From Chloranthus sessilifolius (lineage: Eukaryota > Streptophyta > Magnoliopsida > Chloranthales > Chloranthaceae), in NCBI GenBank assembly GCA_021018995.1, contig CM037590.1, positions 100,193,097-100,257,096 on the forward strand: a stretch of DNA of 64,000 bases, in the 5' to 3' direction. The notes under the pieces are model-generated. The model was not told the DNA's origin, did not search any database, and worked only from the letters and a program-made list of their open reading frames with translations. Of this stretch, positions 11,203 to 22,997 are shown piece by piece (position 1 is the stretch's first letter; every line of letters starts with the position of its first letter). The position numbers and the translations under genes are program-made.

Positions 11203-13415
11203 ATGAGCTTTACTCGTTCTCATCACCCACATTTGCTACCGTTTAATCCGGAGATCGAACGATCTTTGCGAGACAATCGTAGAATCCAACGGAATCAGTA
11301 TCATCCTACTGATACCATGGCTGATCAAGAGCAAGAAATGAATGAAAACAACAATCAGAATGGCAACAATGTGAATAATGGAAATAATGGGAACAATAAT
11401 TACTATGGGGGACCTAGAACACTTGAATACTATAATGATCCTGGTTTTTACGAGGATCAGGAGTGTATCATGCATGCTCCCATTCCAGGGAATCATTATG
11501 AATTCAAATCGATGATTCAAATGCTACCAATATTCCATGGTTTGGCAACGAAAATCCACGTTCATCGAACGAGTTCACTGGGTATGCAAAATGTTCGAGT
11601 CCACAATATTCTTGATGAGATAGCGAAGCCCCGACTCTTTCCGTTCTCTTTAAGAGACAAGGCAAAAACGTGGTTCTATTCTTTAGAACCGCAATCTATT
11701 CAGAGTTGGGCCGAGCTACATCGTCAGTTCCTAAAAAAATATTTTCCCATGACTAAAGCCATAGAGATGCGTCAAAAGATCCTTTTCCCAACAACCTGAG
11801 ACATTCCATGAATGTTGGGAACGTTTTAAGGAGTTGATCAGAAGTTGCCCTAAGCATCAAGTTCCACGGTGGCAAGAGGTCCAAAGTTTCTACAATGGAC
11901 TGATTCCAGAAGAAAGGCGCATGGTTGATGCATCTGCGGTGGATCTTGTGCCCGAAAGAGGCCGATGAGTTGTGGGCATTGTTTGAGAAATTGTATCAAA
12001 CCTCGATACAAAGTGAGACACCGGGCGAACCACTTTGGACTTAGCACCTAAATCTCATGTGTTGACCAAAGACGGATTGTATGAGGTCAACAATAATAAC
12101 TCGATCTATCAACCAAGGTTGATATCTTCAAACAGATGAACATGTTGTTAGCAACCAAGCAAGCTAAAGTTCTGTCACCCCATCTGTATGCTCAATTTGT
12201 GAACGCCTGTGTCATATGGCTAATGAGTGCCCAACTACCTTGACATTCCTTCTCGATGAATCTACTCTTCGGATAAATGTCACTCAATCTTATCAAGGTA
12301 GAACGTGTACTCAAATACCTACAACCCAGTGGAAAAATCACCCCAACTTAGGATGGGGTGGATCAGTCAACCAGCAATACCGAGCCAATCTTATGAGTGG
12401 ACAACAAGCGTTTCCACAAAATTTTCAGCAAAATTTCCGTCCACAACAGAATTTTCAGCAGAATTCTAATTTTCACCAGAATTCTAACTTTCAGCAGAAT
12501 GCTTCATATTCTCATCCAAATTCTGATTTCCGGAAAAATCAGAATTTCAATCAGAATCCTAATCAATCTCATACAAGCACTTCAAAGGATTCTGATCTGG
12601 AAGAAAAGGTGATGCGCAGTATGCAATCTTTTCAACAGATGATAATCGACCAAGTCAGTCAATTGGCAAATCAACTGAGTCGACGAGAGGAGGGTAAGCT
12701 TCCCAGCCAACCCATCAACAATCCTCGAGGCCAAGCATCATCTGATGAAGGACCATTAAATAGTCAACAGTTGAAAGCTGTTACTGTGTTGCGAAGTGGA
12801 CGGGAAGTTCATAATCAAGTGGAAGTGCCTGTGGCAGCAGACGAAGAAAGTGAAGCAGACAAAGAGCAGGAAGCAGAGAAAGAGAAAGAGTCAGCGAGAA
12901 GAGCGGAGAAAGAGAAAAGAAAAGAGAAAGAGAAAGAGAACAGAAAAGAGAAAGAGGAAGAGAAAAGAAGAGAGAAGGGAAAAGAAAAGGTGATAGAGGA
13001 TGAGTCTCCCTCAACTATCCAACAAGGACAAGACGAAGATTCAGAAGGGGAACCCGCACCTTTTGTCCCAAAGGCACCATTTCCTCAATGCCTAACTCCT
13101 CCATCAAGAATGGGAAAGGGACCAACAAAAATGGAAGATATTTTCGAAACATTTAAGCAAGTAAAGATAAACCTTCCATTGCTTGAAACGATCAAGCAAG
13201 TGCCTGAGTATGCAAAGTTTTTCAAAGATTTATGCACTCGGAAGAGAAAGGAACGTAATCATGTTTCGAGGAAAGTGTTCTTGACTAATCAAGTCAGTTC
13301 TATATTGCAATTGGAAACCCCACAAAAACTAAAAGACCACAGAGTTCCTCTTGTTCCATGTGTCATTGGTGGACAACCCTTGGGAAAGCGTTATTGGATT
13401 TGGGAGCAGTGTTAA
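11203..13415 (+). pseudogene. gag: gag of Athila-C (frameshifted)
   Basis: Structural polyprotein. ATG 11203 opens with LLPFNPEIERSLRDN, matching Athila-B. An Asn-rich stretch follows, then IQMLPIFHGL and LFPFSLRDKAKTWFYSL, the Athila capsid core. Between these blocks two compensating frameshifts (about 11550-11620) replace the usual sequence. Frame is lost again near 11790 and regained upstream of the zinc knuckle CSICERLCHMANEC (CX2CX4HX4C, about 12190-12230). After it come a Gln/Asn/Phe-rich region, a strongly charged Lys/Glu repeat (about 12850-13000) and the conserved FKQVKINLPLL block leading into PR. Lesions are few and scattered, so the loss looks recent. Confidence 0.85.
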
Positions 13416-13790
13416 TTTAATCCCATATTCATTGTACGAGAAACTTCGAATTTGGGTGAATTGAGACCCTAGCGGTCCTACCTGCAATGGCGATAGATCG
13501 AAAAACGACCGAGGGGTGTTATTGAGGATGTCTTGGTTGGAATAGATAAGTTTGTCTTTCCAGTAGATTTTGTTGTTTTGGACATGGACACACCTGTTAA
13601 GTCACTTAATCAAGTCCCCATCATCCTTGGACGTCCGTTTCTCGCTACGGCCAACGCGTGCATTAATTGTCGTACGGGAGTCATGGACATTTCTTTTGGA
13701 AACATGAAGGTTCGATTGAATATCTTCCATGCGATGAACCATTTAACGAGGATGAGGTCGAATGTTTTTACATCGATCAGATAGATGAAG
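13380..13790 (+). pseudogene. pol: Protease (PR) of Athila-C (frameshifted)
   Basis: Aspartic protease. The active-site region reads ALLDLGA.VN around 13388-13412, but a frameshift puts a TAA just after it. Athila-B has the intact form DLGASVNLLP. The downstream half at 13533-13784 is open (FPVDFVVLDMD, PIILGRPFLATANACINC, SFGNMKVRLNIF), matching Athila-B closely. Another frameshift near 13720 passes into the RT frame. Confidence 0.8.
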
Positions 13791-13799
13791 TGGTGGATG

Positions 13800-15003
13800 A
13801 GGCATTACCTTCAATGCTTACCAAAGAGGAATTTGAAAATGCTTTGTTGGCCATCTATGAAGAGAAAGGATCGGAAGAGAAGCAGTCCGACGAGATAGAG
13901 TCTAGCTCATCATGCCAGGATGACCACTTAGATGCGAGTGTGCCTGAGATAGAATCATTACCTGTTGAGGTGAAGGACGTGCTGCCTCCATCACTTGAGC
14001 AACCACCACTTGTGGAATTGAAACAATTGCCAGAGTCCCTCAAGTATGCTTTTCTGGGACCTCATGAAACACTTCCAGTAATAATCTCATCCACGTTGTC
14101 GGCAGAACAAGAAAAAGAGTTGTTGAAGGTGCTGAAAGAGCACAAGGAAGCTATCGGTTGGACTCTCACTGATCTCAAAGGGATTGACCCATCGGTATGT
14201 ATGCATAAAATACATTTGGAAGACGAGAGTAAACCTTCAAGGGAACCACAGAGGCGACTTAATCCAAACATGCAAGAAGTCGTTCTAAAAGAAGTCATTA
14301 AACTCCTTGATGCTGGAATCATCTATCCGATTTCTGATAGTGAATGGGTTAGTCCAGTCCAAATTGTTCCGAAAAAGTCCGGAATCACTGTGAAGGAAAC
14401 TGTTGAAGGAGAATTGGTCCCCACTCGAGAAACTACTGGATGGCGTGTCTGCATTGACTTTCAGAAATTAAACACCGCCACCAGAAAGGATCATTTTCCC
14501 CTTCCTTTCATTGATCAAATCCTTGAGAAGTTAGCTGGGCAAGAGTTTTACTGTTTTCTTGATGGGTATTCGGGATACAATCAGGTGCCTGTCTACCCAG
14601 CTGATCAAGAAAAGACAACGTTCACATGCCCTTATGGTACGTTTGCATATCGCAGGATGCCATTCGGCCTATGTAATGCCCCGACCACATTTCAACGGTG
14701 TATGTTGGCCATATTTTCATATATGATTGACAAATTCATTGAAGTATTCATGGACGACTTCTCGGTTTTTGGGAGAACCTTTGATTCTTGTTTGAATCAT
14801 CTTTCACAAGTGCTGCAACGTTGTGTTGACTCCAAACTTGTTCTTAGCTGGGAGAAGAGCCATTTTATGGTTAAACAAGGGATTGTTCTGGGGCACATTG
14901 TCTCACAGAAAGGAATCGAGGTGGATAGAGCAAAAGTTGATCTAATTGCTAAACCACCACCGTTCGATAAATTCGATCATTTTTGGGTCATGCAGATTTT
15001 ATA
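13800..15003 (+). CDS. pol: Reverse transcriptase domain of Athila-C
   Basis: Copies the element RNA to DNA. The longest open pol segment in Athila-C (445 codons from 13667). RT blocks in order: EWVSPVQIVPKKSG, WRVCIDFQKLNTATRKDHFP, FYCFLDGYSGYNQV, FAYRRMPFGLCNAPTTFQRCM and the catalytic FMDDF (about 14746-14760, equivalent to YxDD). The thumb/connection follows (GIVLGHIVSQKGIEVDRAK). The frame fails near 14990, just before the RNase H region. This domain alone looks capable of folding, but it is severed from RNase H and integrase. Confidence 0.85.
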
Positions 15004-15640
15004 GAAGGTTCATTAAGGATTTCAAAGAAGGTGGCTAAACCATTGTGCACCTTCTTTGGGCAAAGATGTTCCTTTCAAATTTATCGAGGACCGCATGCAA
15101 GCATTTTTGAAATTGCGCGAGCTCTTATCCAATGCACCAATCATCCAGCCACCGGATTATTCTCTCCCATTCGGACTCATGTGTGATGCATCTGATTACC
15201 CAATTGGAGCTGCCCTCGGGCAGAGGGTGAATAAATTACCTCACATAACTTAATATGCTTGGAAGTCACTAATTGGTGCCCAGCTCAATTACACCACCAC
15301 CAGAAAGAATTATTAGGTGGTGTATGCTCTGGACAAGTTTCGTTCCTATTTGCTTGGATCAAAATAGTGGTCTTTTCAGATCATTCCGCTCTGAAATATC
15401 TTCTAGCAAAGAAGGATACTAAACCGAGATTAATCCGTTGGATCCTTCTGCTCCAAGAGTTCAATTTCAAGATTAAGGATAAGAAGGGGGTTGAGAACGT
15501 GGTGGCTGATCATTTGTCGAGAATTCTACCTGAAGAATCTGCAATACCTGAGACCATCCGTGACACGTTTCCGGATGAACATTTGCTAGCAATTGATGTA
15601 GCTTATGCAAGGTTCCATGGTTTGCGAACATTGTGAATTA
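15004..15640 (+). pseudogene. pol: RNase H domain of Athila-C (broken)
   Basis: Degrades template RNA. Recognisable as PFKFIEDRMQAFLKLRELLSNAPII, then GLMCDASDYPIGAALGQR (catalytic Asp), then a TAA at about 15252, frameshifts, and in another frame [25 protein letters not shown] and [11 protein letters not shown]. The segments lie in three frames. Confidence 0.8.
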
Positions 15641-16876
15641 TCTGATCTTGGCGTAATCCCCCACCGAGGGGTAAGAATGATAAGAATCTTTTTTTCTCCC
15701 AAATAAAATACTATTTTTGGGATGAACCATGTCTGTTCAAATTTTGCTCAGATCAGCTCATCAGGAGATGTGTACCCGAAGAGGAGCAAATGAGCGTCCT
15801 ACACTTGTGTCATCTTTGTCAGCTGTGGCGGCCATTTCGAGGATGAAGACCGCCTTAAAATCCTTCAAAGCGGATTCTCTCGGCCCTCCATCTTTCGTGT
15901 GACGCTCAATTTTGCAAGGAATGCCGACGATGTCAACAAATTGGCAATATTTCAAACGGAATATGATGCCTCTTCAAGCAATTCGCATTGTTGAAAGTTT
16001 TCATGTTTGGGGGATTGAGTTTATGGGTGGTTTTGCCCCAGCCTTTGGGTTTTCATGTATTCTAGTGGGTGTTGATTATGTCTCGAAATGGATAGAAGTC
16101 TGGCAACCCGATCGAATGATCATAAGGTTGTGGTCAAATTCCTCGGAGAAAATGTGTTTACCGATTCGGGATTCCAAGAGCAATCATCGTGATGGCGGTT
16201 TGCATTTTGTAATAGCCATTTTGCCACCTTAATGAAGAAGTACGGCGTCACTCACAAAGTTGCTACACTGCATCATCCACGTACTAGCGGTCAAGTGGAA
16301 GTGTCTAATCGGAAATTAAGCGAATTCTAGAAAAAGCGGTCCTTGGGATAGAAAAGATTGGTCAAACCGGCTCTCGAGGCTCAGGCATATCGGACCGCAT
16401 TCAAGACTCGATTGGAATGTCTCCGCTTTTGAATTGTTTACGGAAAGCTTGCCATCTTCCCTCAATTGGAGCATAAAGCATTCGGCGATAAAAGATTTAA
16501 TTCGACATGCACGCTGTCGCGCCAATTGCAATTGAATGAATTGGAGGAATTACGCTACGAAGCGTATGAGAATTCGAAGATGTACAAGGAAAGGTACAAA
16601 AAGCTGCATGATGCGTCCATTTCACGAAAAGAATTTCACGTTGGCCAAAAAGTTTGGTTATTCAATTCCCGACTGAAGCTCCACCCGGGAAAATTAAAAT
16701 CTCGATGGGAAGGCCCATTTCAGGTAGTGTCCATTAGTGCGCATGGTGCCATTGAAATTCGAAGCCTTGTTGACAATCGCATTTGTAAAGTTAATGGGCA
16801 AAGACTCAAACCAATGTTTGAGCCGATCACCCAGTTAATGATTGAGGCGATGCACCTCCGTGATCCTGAGGACTGA
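15641..16876 (+). pseudogene. pol: Integrase of Athila-C (badly broken)
   Basis: Inserts the cDNA. Visible remnants: the HHCC-region C-terminus (CQGMPTMSTNWQYF, normally C..CQ), the core with WGIEFMGGF in place of WGIDFMGPF (the first catalytic Asp reads as Glu), VDYVSKWIEVW and, out of frame, the TSGQVE-like block near 16285. The C-terminal domain at 16520-16876 is open ([29 protein letters not shown], split here for length). There are at least four frame changes. No chromodomain, as expected for Athila. Confidence 0.8.
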
Positions 16877-17565
16877 TCACTGAAAGGTCGAGCTGTCGAC
16901 ATGTAAACTCAGCGCTTCCTGGGAGGCACCCCAGTTGTTTTATTTATTTTTTTTATGTGTGTCTTTCCATGTTTGTTGTTCTTTTCAGTGTAGTCTTATT
17001 TTTCTAAAAAAAAAAAAAAAAAAAAAAAATAGTCCACAGTCAATCGATTGACTGTGATTCCTCAATCGATTGACGGGTCTGTGTCAATCGATTGAGATTC
17101 ATCATCATTTTTTTAGTCTTTTGTCTCAATCGATTGAACATTTGGCCTCAATCGATTGACATCTTAAGAGTTTGTGCATTTGTGTTGGAATTTGGACAGC
17201 CACCCGACAACTCTTGTCATGGCAGCTGCCTTCTTGGGATGGTTTTCCTTGGCCCTTTAAATGCCCTTCCGTTTCCAAGGACACCAACCGGCGCTATAAA
17301 TCCTCAATCGATTGACACCTTAGTGTCAATCGATTGACCTTCAATAGTGGAGTAATGGCAAGAGCCCCTTTCTCCCAGGCAGTGCCACGTTGCCTCTCCC
17401 ACCTCACGACGTGGGAAGTCCATGCATCCTCAATCGATTGAGAATTAAGCCTCAATCGATTGAGATTCACACTATATATATGGTACTCCCCACCCGTGGA
17501 GTTCTCATTCGAAATCCAGCCAACTTGTCACGCCGAGATCTCTTGCTCATCCTTGTTTTGATCAA
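16877..17565 (+). promoter_or_regulatory. Spacer with palindromes and TATA box before the Athila-C extra ORF
   Basis: No ORF of note. It contains at least nine TCAATCGATTGA copies (17039, 17061, 17082, 17126, 17147, 17302, 17324, 17428, 17450; spacing in pairs 21-22 bases). Directly after the last pair is CTATATATATGG (17472-17483), a TATA-type sequence about 85-95 bases before ATG 17566. The same palindrome-then-TATA order is in the LTR. I infer an internal promoter for the extra ORF. Confidence 0.55.
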
Positions 17566-18693
17566 ATGGCTGCCCTTATCCGACCACCGCGCCCAGCCAA
17601 TGATCCACCGCGCATCCCTAATGAGCATTATATCGATCGCCAATTCCAAACGGAAAATTTTTTCGATTTGGTGAAGTACCAGAACATCGCGGAATGCGCA
17701 CGGTCGCTCGAATTCATCGAGGCCCTCCGCTTGGAAATGCTGCTGACCCCACCACCCATCGATGTAGCCCCGCACATCATTCGACTATTCTATCAAAAGA
17801 TGGTGTGGGTGCCCGAGACCCTCTCCCCAACCGGATTGCCGTTCATCACCATCGAGATCGATAACTGGCAATGTAACCTCCATGCCGCTGATCTCGCCCG
17901 TGCTTTTAATTTCTACGAGGCTCGTCCCATGAACCACCACCTTCCTCCGGCTATCGAGCGTAGCCAAGATGATATGATCAACGATATGTGCGGTGGTCGT
18001 CATCGGACCGGTCAGGCCACAAAGCGCGCTGTGTTGCCCATGGATATCCTCTTTTGGGATATCGTTATGGCCAATAACCTTTTGCCACATGGCACAAAGA
18101 CCGAGAGGACTTTGGGTCGGGTGAAGGCGCTCTACGCAGCACACACCAATACTTGGTTTGATGCGCCTGGGTTGATGCTCGCGGAGATGTACCGCTGCCA
18201 TAGTGATATCGCCGGCGCCGCCGTACATAAGCGTGCATGATTCTCCTACACTTCCACACTATGTGATGCACCTTTGGCTGCCCCATCTATGACGATGAGG
18301 TGATGGGTGACATGCAATTTTATCAATATGGTGTGAATGTTTGGGTCAAGAGTATCAAGGCGATCATCCGCGTGCAATCGGCCCCGATTGAGGAAGCTCC
18401 TCCTCCTCCCGTCAAACCCGCCGCAGCGCCAGCGTGGCGGTGTTAGCGACCTCTCTGAAGAGGTCCCCGATTTTGATGCTGAGGCGGCTGTTGCTCGCCT
18501 CGAGGTGCGGATGGACGGGCTGAATGCACGGCTCGGTGGTGTGGATAGGCGGTCCCGATTTCAAACCGCTCTCCTTATGCGGATGGCTCGCGAGTCATTC
18601 CCGGGTCGTGCCAACCATTTCATCGACGGCGCGAGAGCGGCAATGAACGAGGAGCGGGAACCAGAATATGAGGATGATGATGATGATGTCTGA
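17566..18693 (+). pseudogene. Extra ORF of Athila-C (plant-transposon-protein type)
   Basis: An accessory protein of unknown function, often called the Athila env-like or 3' extra ORF. ATG 17566 opens a 224-codon frame: Pro-rich start, FFDLVKYQNIAECARSLEFI, then IIRLFYQKMVWV and ITIEIDNWQCNLHAADLARAF. These line up by eye with the Del-1 extra ORF (YPRLMRLFYQTL, ILVNIDRKQL) and the Athila-B one (YPRLVKLWYQNL, LEISIDDWQLTINCRDIGVAL). The frame is broken at about 18240 and again near 18420. The last segment (to 18693) ends in an acidic tail EREPEYEDDDDDV, also present in Del-1. I see no signal peptide or membrane segment, which argues against an envelope protein. Confidence 0.7.
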
Positions 18694-21600
18694 TGATTGT
18701 CTTGTTTTGTTTTGTTTTGAAGTTTTTCTGTTTTGTGTTTATTTTGTTTTTGTTGATGTATCGGATCGGTGTATGCAAGCTTCAATGATAATATTTTCTT
18801 TGTTTTGGGCCTATTTGTGGTTGATTTCTAGCTCTCAGTCAATCGATTGAGATCTCTCTCAATCGATTGATCTCCCTCATGCTTCCCTATATTTTCCTCA
18901 GTCAATCAATTGAGAATTCTGTCTTAATCGATTGACTGATGCACCTCAATTTGGACAGTCCTGGTGTTGACCTCTATTTTTAGTATGGTATATCAACCGA
19001 TTGACATTTAGGTGCCAATCGATTGAAACTTGCTTGGTCAGCCAGTCAATCCCTGCTGGAATAGGGAAGTTTCTCCAAATATTTGATTTGGAGATCGGAT
19101 TTAATATCTTTGACCTCTCTTGTCAATCGATTGACACCAACATGTCAATCGATTGACTGTTACGTTTTTCTAAAAAAAAAAAAATTTTTCACGCACCGAC
19201 TTCCGAAATTTCTTTCTTTAGAGTGTCCCTCTTTTAGGAACTTTTTAGCTATTTCGGGCACTTGCTGGGTCCTCCTCTTAGTCCCAATTTTCAATATCCA
19301 TCCCCACCTTGGCGCCATGTCTTCCATCCGTCCTCGTACTCGAGCCATGATCCACAAGTTAAGGGAGCCGCCAAGCGTGCGATACCGCTCCACCACCACC
19401 ATTCGATTGGTCCACCCATGCCATCCTCCACCTTGATGAAGCATCTGTTTCATCACCCGTACTCACCGCCCCTACCCCACCCTTATCACCACCTCGGGCA
19501 CCAATCCCACCCGTCGGCGCGGTTGGAATTTCTGCAGAAATGTGGCGCTACGCTTTTCCGAAGCCGCGGGAAGGAATTTCTACCATGGAGAACTAGAGGA
19601 TTTGTTTTCGGTTTTTAGGATCTCATTTTACATGTCTTTAGGGTAGGGTTGTTTTTATGTTTTCGTTGTTTTGGTTCGGTTTGTTTTCGTTTTGGGTACG
19701 TTTGTTTCGTGTTGCATCACGTTCGATTTTGCTTTACTTTGTAATAATTTTCTTTTTAATAAAAATTTAGTTTCGTATTTGTGTTTTCTCTCTTTCACTT
19801 GCTCGGTTGTTTTGTCCTTTGATTGCATAGAACAGGTTTGGGGGAGGCCTTCTTCCCTTTCTCCGCATCATCACCAATGAGGACATTGGCCAGTTCAGGT
19901 TTGGGGGGGTAATTGGTTGTTTTCTAAAAAAAAAATATAAAAAAAAAAAAATGTTTTAGCAGTTCTCGGATTTTTGAATGTTTATCAGTCAATCGATTGA
20001 GACTACTGTCTCAATCGATCAACTGATAAACATAAAAGGGTATAAGAATTTGTGGCTCAGTCAATCGATTGAGTCCAATCTGTCAATCGATTGAGAACTT
20101 GGTCTCAATCGATTGACTGATGGTTGGCAAATGCTGTAATTTAATTGATTATTCATATTTGTGAGCACGAAGATTCTTCCTGAATTCTTTTAACCAATGC
20201 TATCATACCATGGTTATTTTATGAGTGCCCATAAGGTGTAGATATTGAACATTAATGATCATGAATCATGCTTAAAAATAATTGTTTTCATCAATCGCTT
20301 TTAATCTCAAAATCGGAGGATTAAGTGTGTAACATGGAATCCTAAAGATCACAAAGAAAGACTAAAACCTTGAAAGTCTTTGAAACACTTGTCCTCGTTC
20401 TTGATGAGTGCTGAAATAAATTGAGTATCCTTGAAATTCTTGTTCCAATTGTTAAATCTCATTCCGTTACTTTGATTTGTGATTTTATGTGTTATAACAT
20501 TACACTAGAAATCAGTGTATACTAACTTAAGGCAAATAGGCGTATTTTACCATCATGAAAGGAAATGATCTAAGGCCATCATTGGTTCGTCTGTGCTTAA
20601 ACTGTCTCACCTCATAAATTTATCCTTCTAGTACACCTTTGAGCTTATTGGAAAATTTACCTTTATACATTCTTTGATAAGCTGCAATAACCTTTAACCC
20701 CTTACCGCTTCTGAAAATTCAGCTGGCCCTTACTTATTTCTGAGAAATTAGGAATAAGGGATGAAAATGAGTGAAAAGAGAGTAAGTGGGGATTATATGT
20801 GTTGTAGTGTGTACTGGAAAAAAAAAAAAAAAAAAAAAGGAAAAAGGAAATTGTAAAAACAATGAAAAATATATTGAGAAGAATGGTGAGAGACTAGAAA
20901 AGAAAAAGAATAGAAATACAAAATCAGAAGTTGTTTCTTTTCCAATTTCTCAGAAATTTTTGAATCCATTCTTCCTTTATTTTCTTAACCTTAACCCGAG
21001 CCCCATTACAACCTTAGAAAAGACCTTTTTGATCCAATCATGAGTGATGAGATGCCTTGTGGAGAGTAAGTACATAATTGTCTATGGTGCTTGATATATG
21101 CATGCTTAAAATACAGATATCTTTCTTAATGAGATTTCCCGTATAATTCTTTGATACACCGTCTTTCTTTAAACTTGTGAGATTTTCTTCTAATTGTGTT
21201 ACAATTCCATCTCACACATGGAAAAAAAAAAAAAAACTCATTCATCGGGAGTGATTTCATTCTGAGTGTATACCCATGGTGAGGATTGGAGTCTAGACAT
21301 GTGATCTAAAAGTTCCAGTTTAAGTTTTTCCTCTGACATAAGAACTTTGGGCAGTGATGATCTCATGACATTGAGGCATGAAATATGAACATTAGAAGAC
21401 AATGGTGCAGGCCCGAATGTGGCATAAATGGAATGAACATGGTTAGATGTATTCTAAAAGATTTTTCAGGCATCTAATTGCTAAAGGACATGATTAATCA
21501 ATTAAATTCGATAGCCTTGAAGTTTGTAGGTACCTTCACTGAAAACCTTCAGGAGACACAACTCCTCCACTAGGGATCACCTAGGGGTTTAAAGGCTTGT

Positions 21601-21707
21601 TGCACATGCTAAGTGCAATCGTGTTCCCTACGAAAGTGGCATTTAAATTTTAGGATGTTAGTTTTATTTTTATATTTATCATTCTCTTTGCTCGAGGACT
21701 AGAAAAG
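18694..21707 (+). other. 3' non-coding region of Athila-C
   Basis: About 3 kb without a credible gene. It contains more palindromes (18838/18857, 18901/18924, 18991/19013, 19122/19144, 19987/20010, 20060/20081/20103), A-runs at about 19170, 19930, 20820 and 21220, and two extra polypurine-like AGGTTTGGGGG stretches (about 19833 and 19896). The second of these follows GAGGACATTGGCCAG, a sequence typical of the region after integrase in such elements. Short ORFs at 19083-19618 are Pro/His-rich and not recognised. Confidence 0.7.
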
Positions 21708-21721
21708 TGTAGGTTTGGGGG
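21708..21721 (+). other. Polypurine tract of Athila-C
   Basis: AGGTTTGGGGG directly before the 3' LTR start TGATC (21722), in the context CTCGAGGACTAGAAAAGTGT. It primes plus-strand DNA synthesis. Confidence 0.85.
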
Positions 21722-22997
21722 TGATCGGTCTTTGAAATATGACTATATTTCACACTTTAAATCCTACATTTAGCTGTTCAATGAAAGCATCTGATGGTTG
21801 TTGCGAGGTTTTGATGTTTACAGGTGTTTCTGACAGTTAGATCGTTCAAGTGCATAAAAGAAGGAAATTACAGGCTATAAAAGAGCTATGGACAAAAAGG
21901 TCCAAAGAAGCATTGAAAGCCATGAAGAGAATCAACTTCCATCAAGAAAGGGAAGACTTTGCATTGAAGATTCAATCGATTGAGGCATTATGGTCAATCG
22001 ATTGACAGATGGAGTAAAACTCAACCCTAGAAAGTCAATCGATTGAGACATGAAATTCAATCGATTGAGACATGAAGGCAGAAGTGCCCTAAGGGAATTC
22101 GAACTCAAAGTCAATCGATTGAGACTTCTGTCTCAATCGATTGAGGCAATTAGGGTTAGGTATGTTCGGCCATTATAAAAGAGAGGCTACAGCAATTGAA
22201 AAGGGAGCTTTTTGAATAGAGAGTTTTAGTTTTGAGAAAAATTTGTGTAATAATTAGAGACTTTTGTAAGAGGGTTTTCTTAGAGTAATAAAATTGTGTT
22301 GAGATTTTCCGAGAACATATTTTTCTTTTACACCTTCTTTGCTCTTTACTTTGGGAATGGTTTTGAATACAATTGAAGATCTTGCACCAAGGATGAGAGG
22401 CTAAAGGCTGTAGATCAAGGAGGATGCGATCCCCAGATAAGTACCTATATTTTATGTTTAATGCCATAGTTTGATAATTTCATCATCAAATCATTTTTCT
22501 CAAAGTGTAGTGATCATGTTTTTAGTGTTTTGATCTAAAATACCATGAGATACGCTATGCTTTTCACATGATTCATACCGCGATTAGGCTGAGTCATTGT
22601 TTTTAGATAGGGTATGCCGGGTTAATGATCACGCTTAATTACTAGTCATGTTTCTCTTAGAATGATGGTGTGTTTGATGTTAATAAAATTGTGGGTTTAA
22701 AAATAGAAAAGGGTATAAATCTGGGGTAGCAAATTCCTTGATCTTGTTTTTAAAATTTGTTCTTAGATTTCTCATTACATAATTTTTAGATTAATTTATT
22801 TTCTTTCTTGCAATTAGAAAGGTGTTAATTTTTGGTAAAAATTAAATCTGCCCCTTGGTACTTCCTCGGGGATATTTTCTACGTCTCTAGGAAGAATTGA
22901 ATAAAATTTCAGATTTCCCTGTGGGTTCGACACCCTTGTTCTTGCCTCACTAGAACAGATCTTGTACACTTGCAAGGGTTTATTTAAAATTTGATCA
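21722..22997 (+). repeat. 3' LTR of Athila-C
   Basis: Copy of 8812-10086 with about five substitutions and one indel, two of them at the very start (GGTCTTTG against GGTGCTG). It has the same six palindromes and TATA box (22171-22180) and ends TTTGATCA, then TTGTC of the target duplication. Confidence 0.95.

Larger units (their letters stand above)
8812..22997 (+). mobile_element. Athila-C: recent, complete but coding-defective Athila element
   Basis: 14,186 bp, flanked by TTGTC. Order: LTR, PBS, long leader, gag, PR, RT, RNase H, integrase, spacer, extra ORF, 3' non-coding, polypurine tract, LTR. LTR ends are TGATC..GATCA. The two LTRs (1,275 and 1,276 bp) differ at only about five positions plus one indel by my hand comparison, so insertion was recent. 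Even so gag, PR, RNase H, integrase and the extra ORF all carry frameshifts or stops. The element therefore probably moved using proteins supplied by a relative. Confidence 0.95.

Noticed and set aside
12781..13014. Minus-strand Leu/Ser/Phe-rich ORF and plus-strand Lys/Glu ORF in Athila-C gag
   Set aside because: Alternative frames of the charged GAGAAAGAGAAA-type repeat inside gag.
17566..18693. Envelope glycoprotein (Athila env-like)
   Set aside because: No signal peptide, no transmembrane segment, acidic tail; matches the extra ORFs of the other elements instead.
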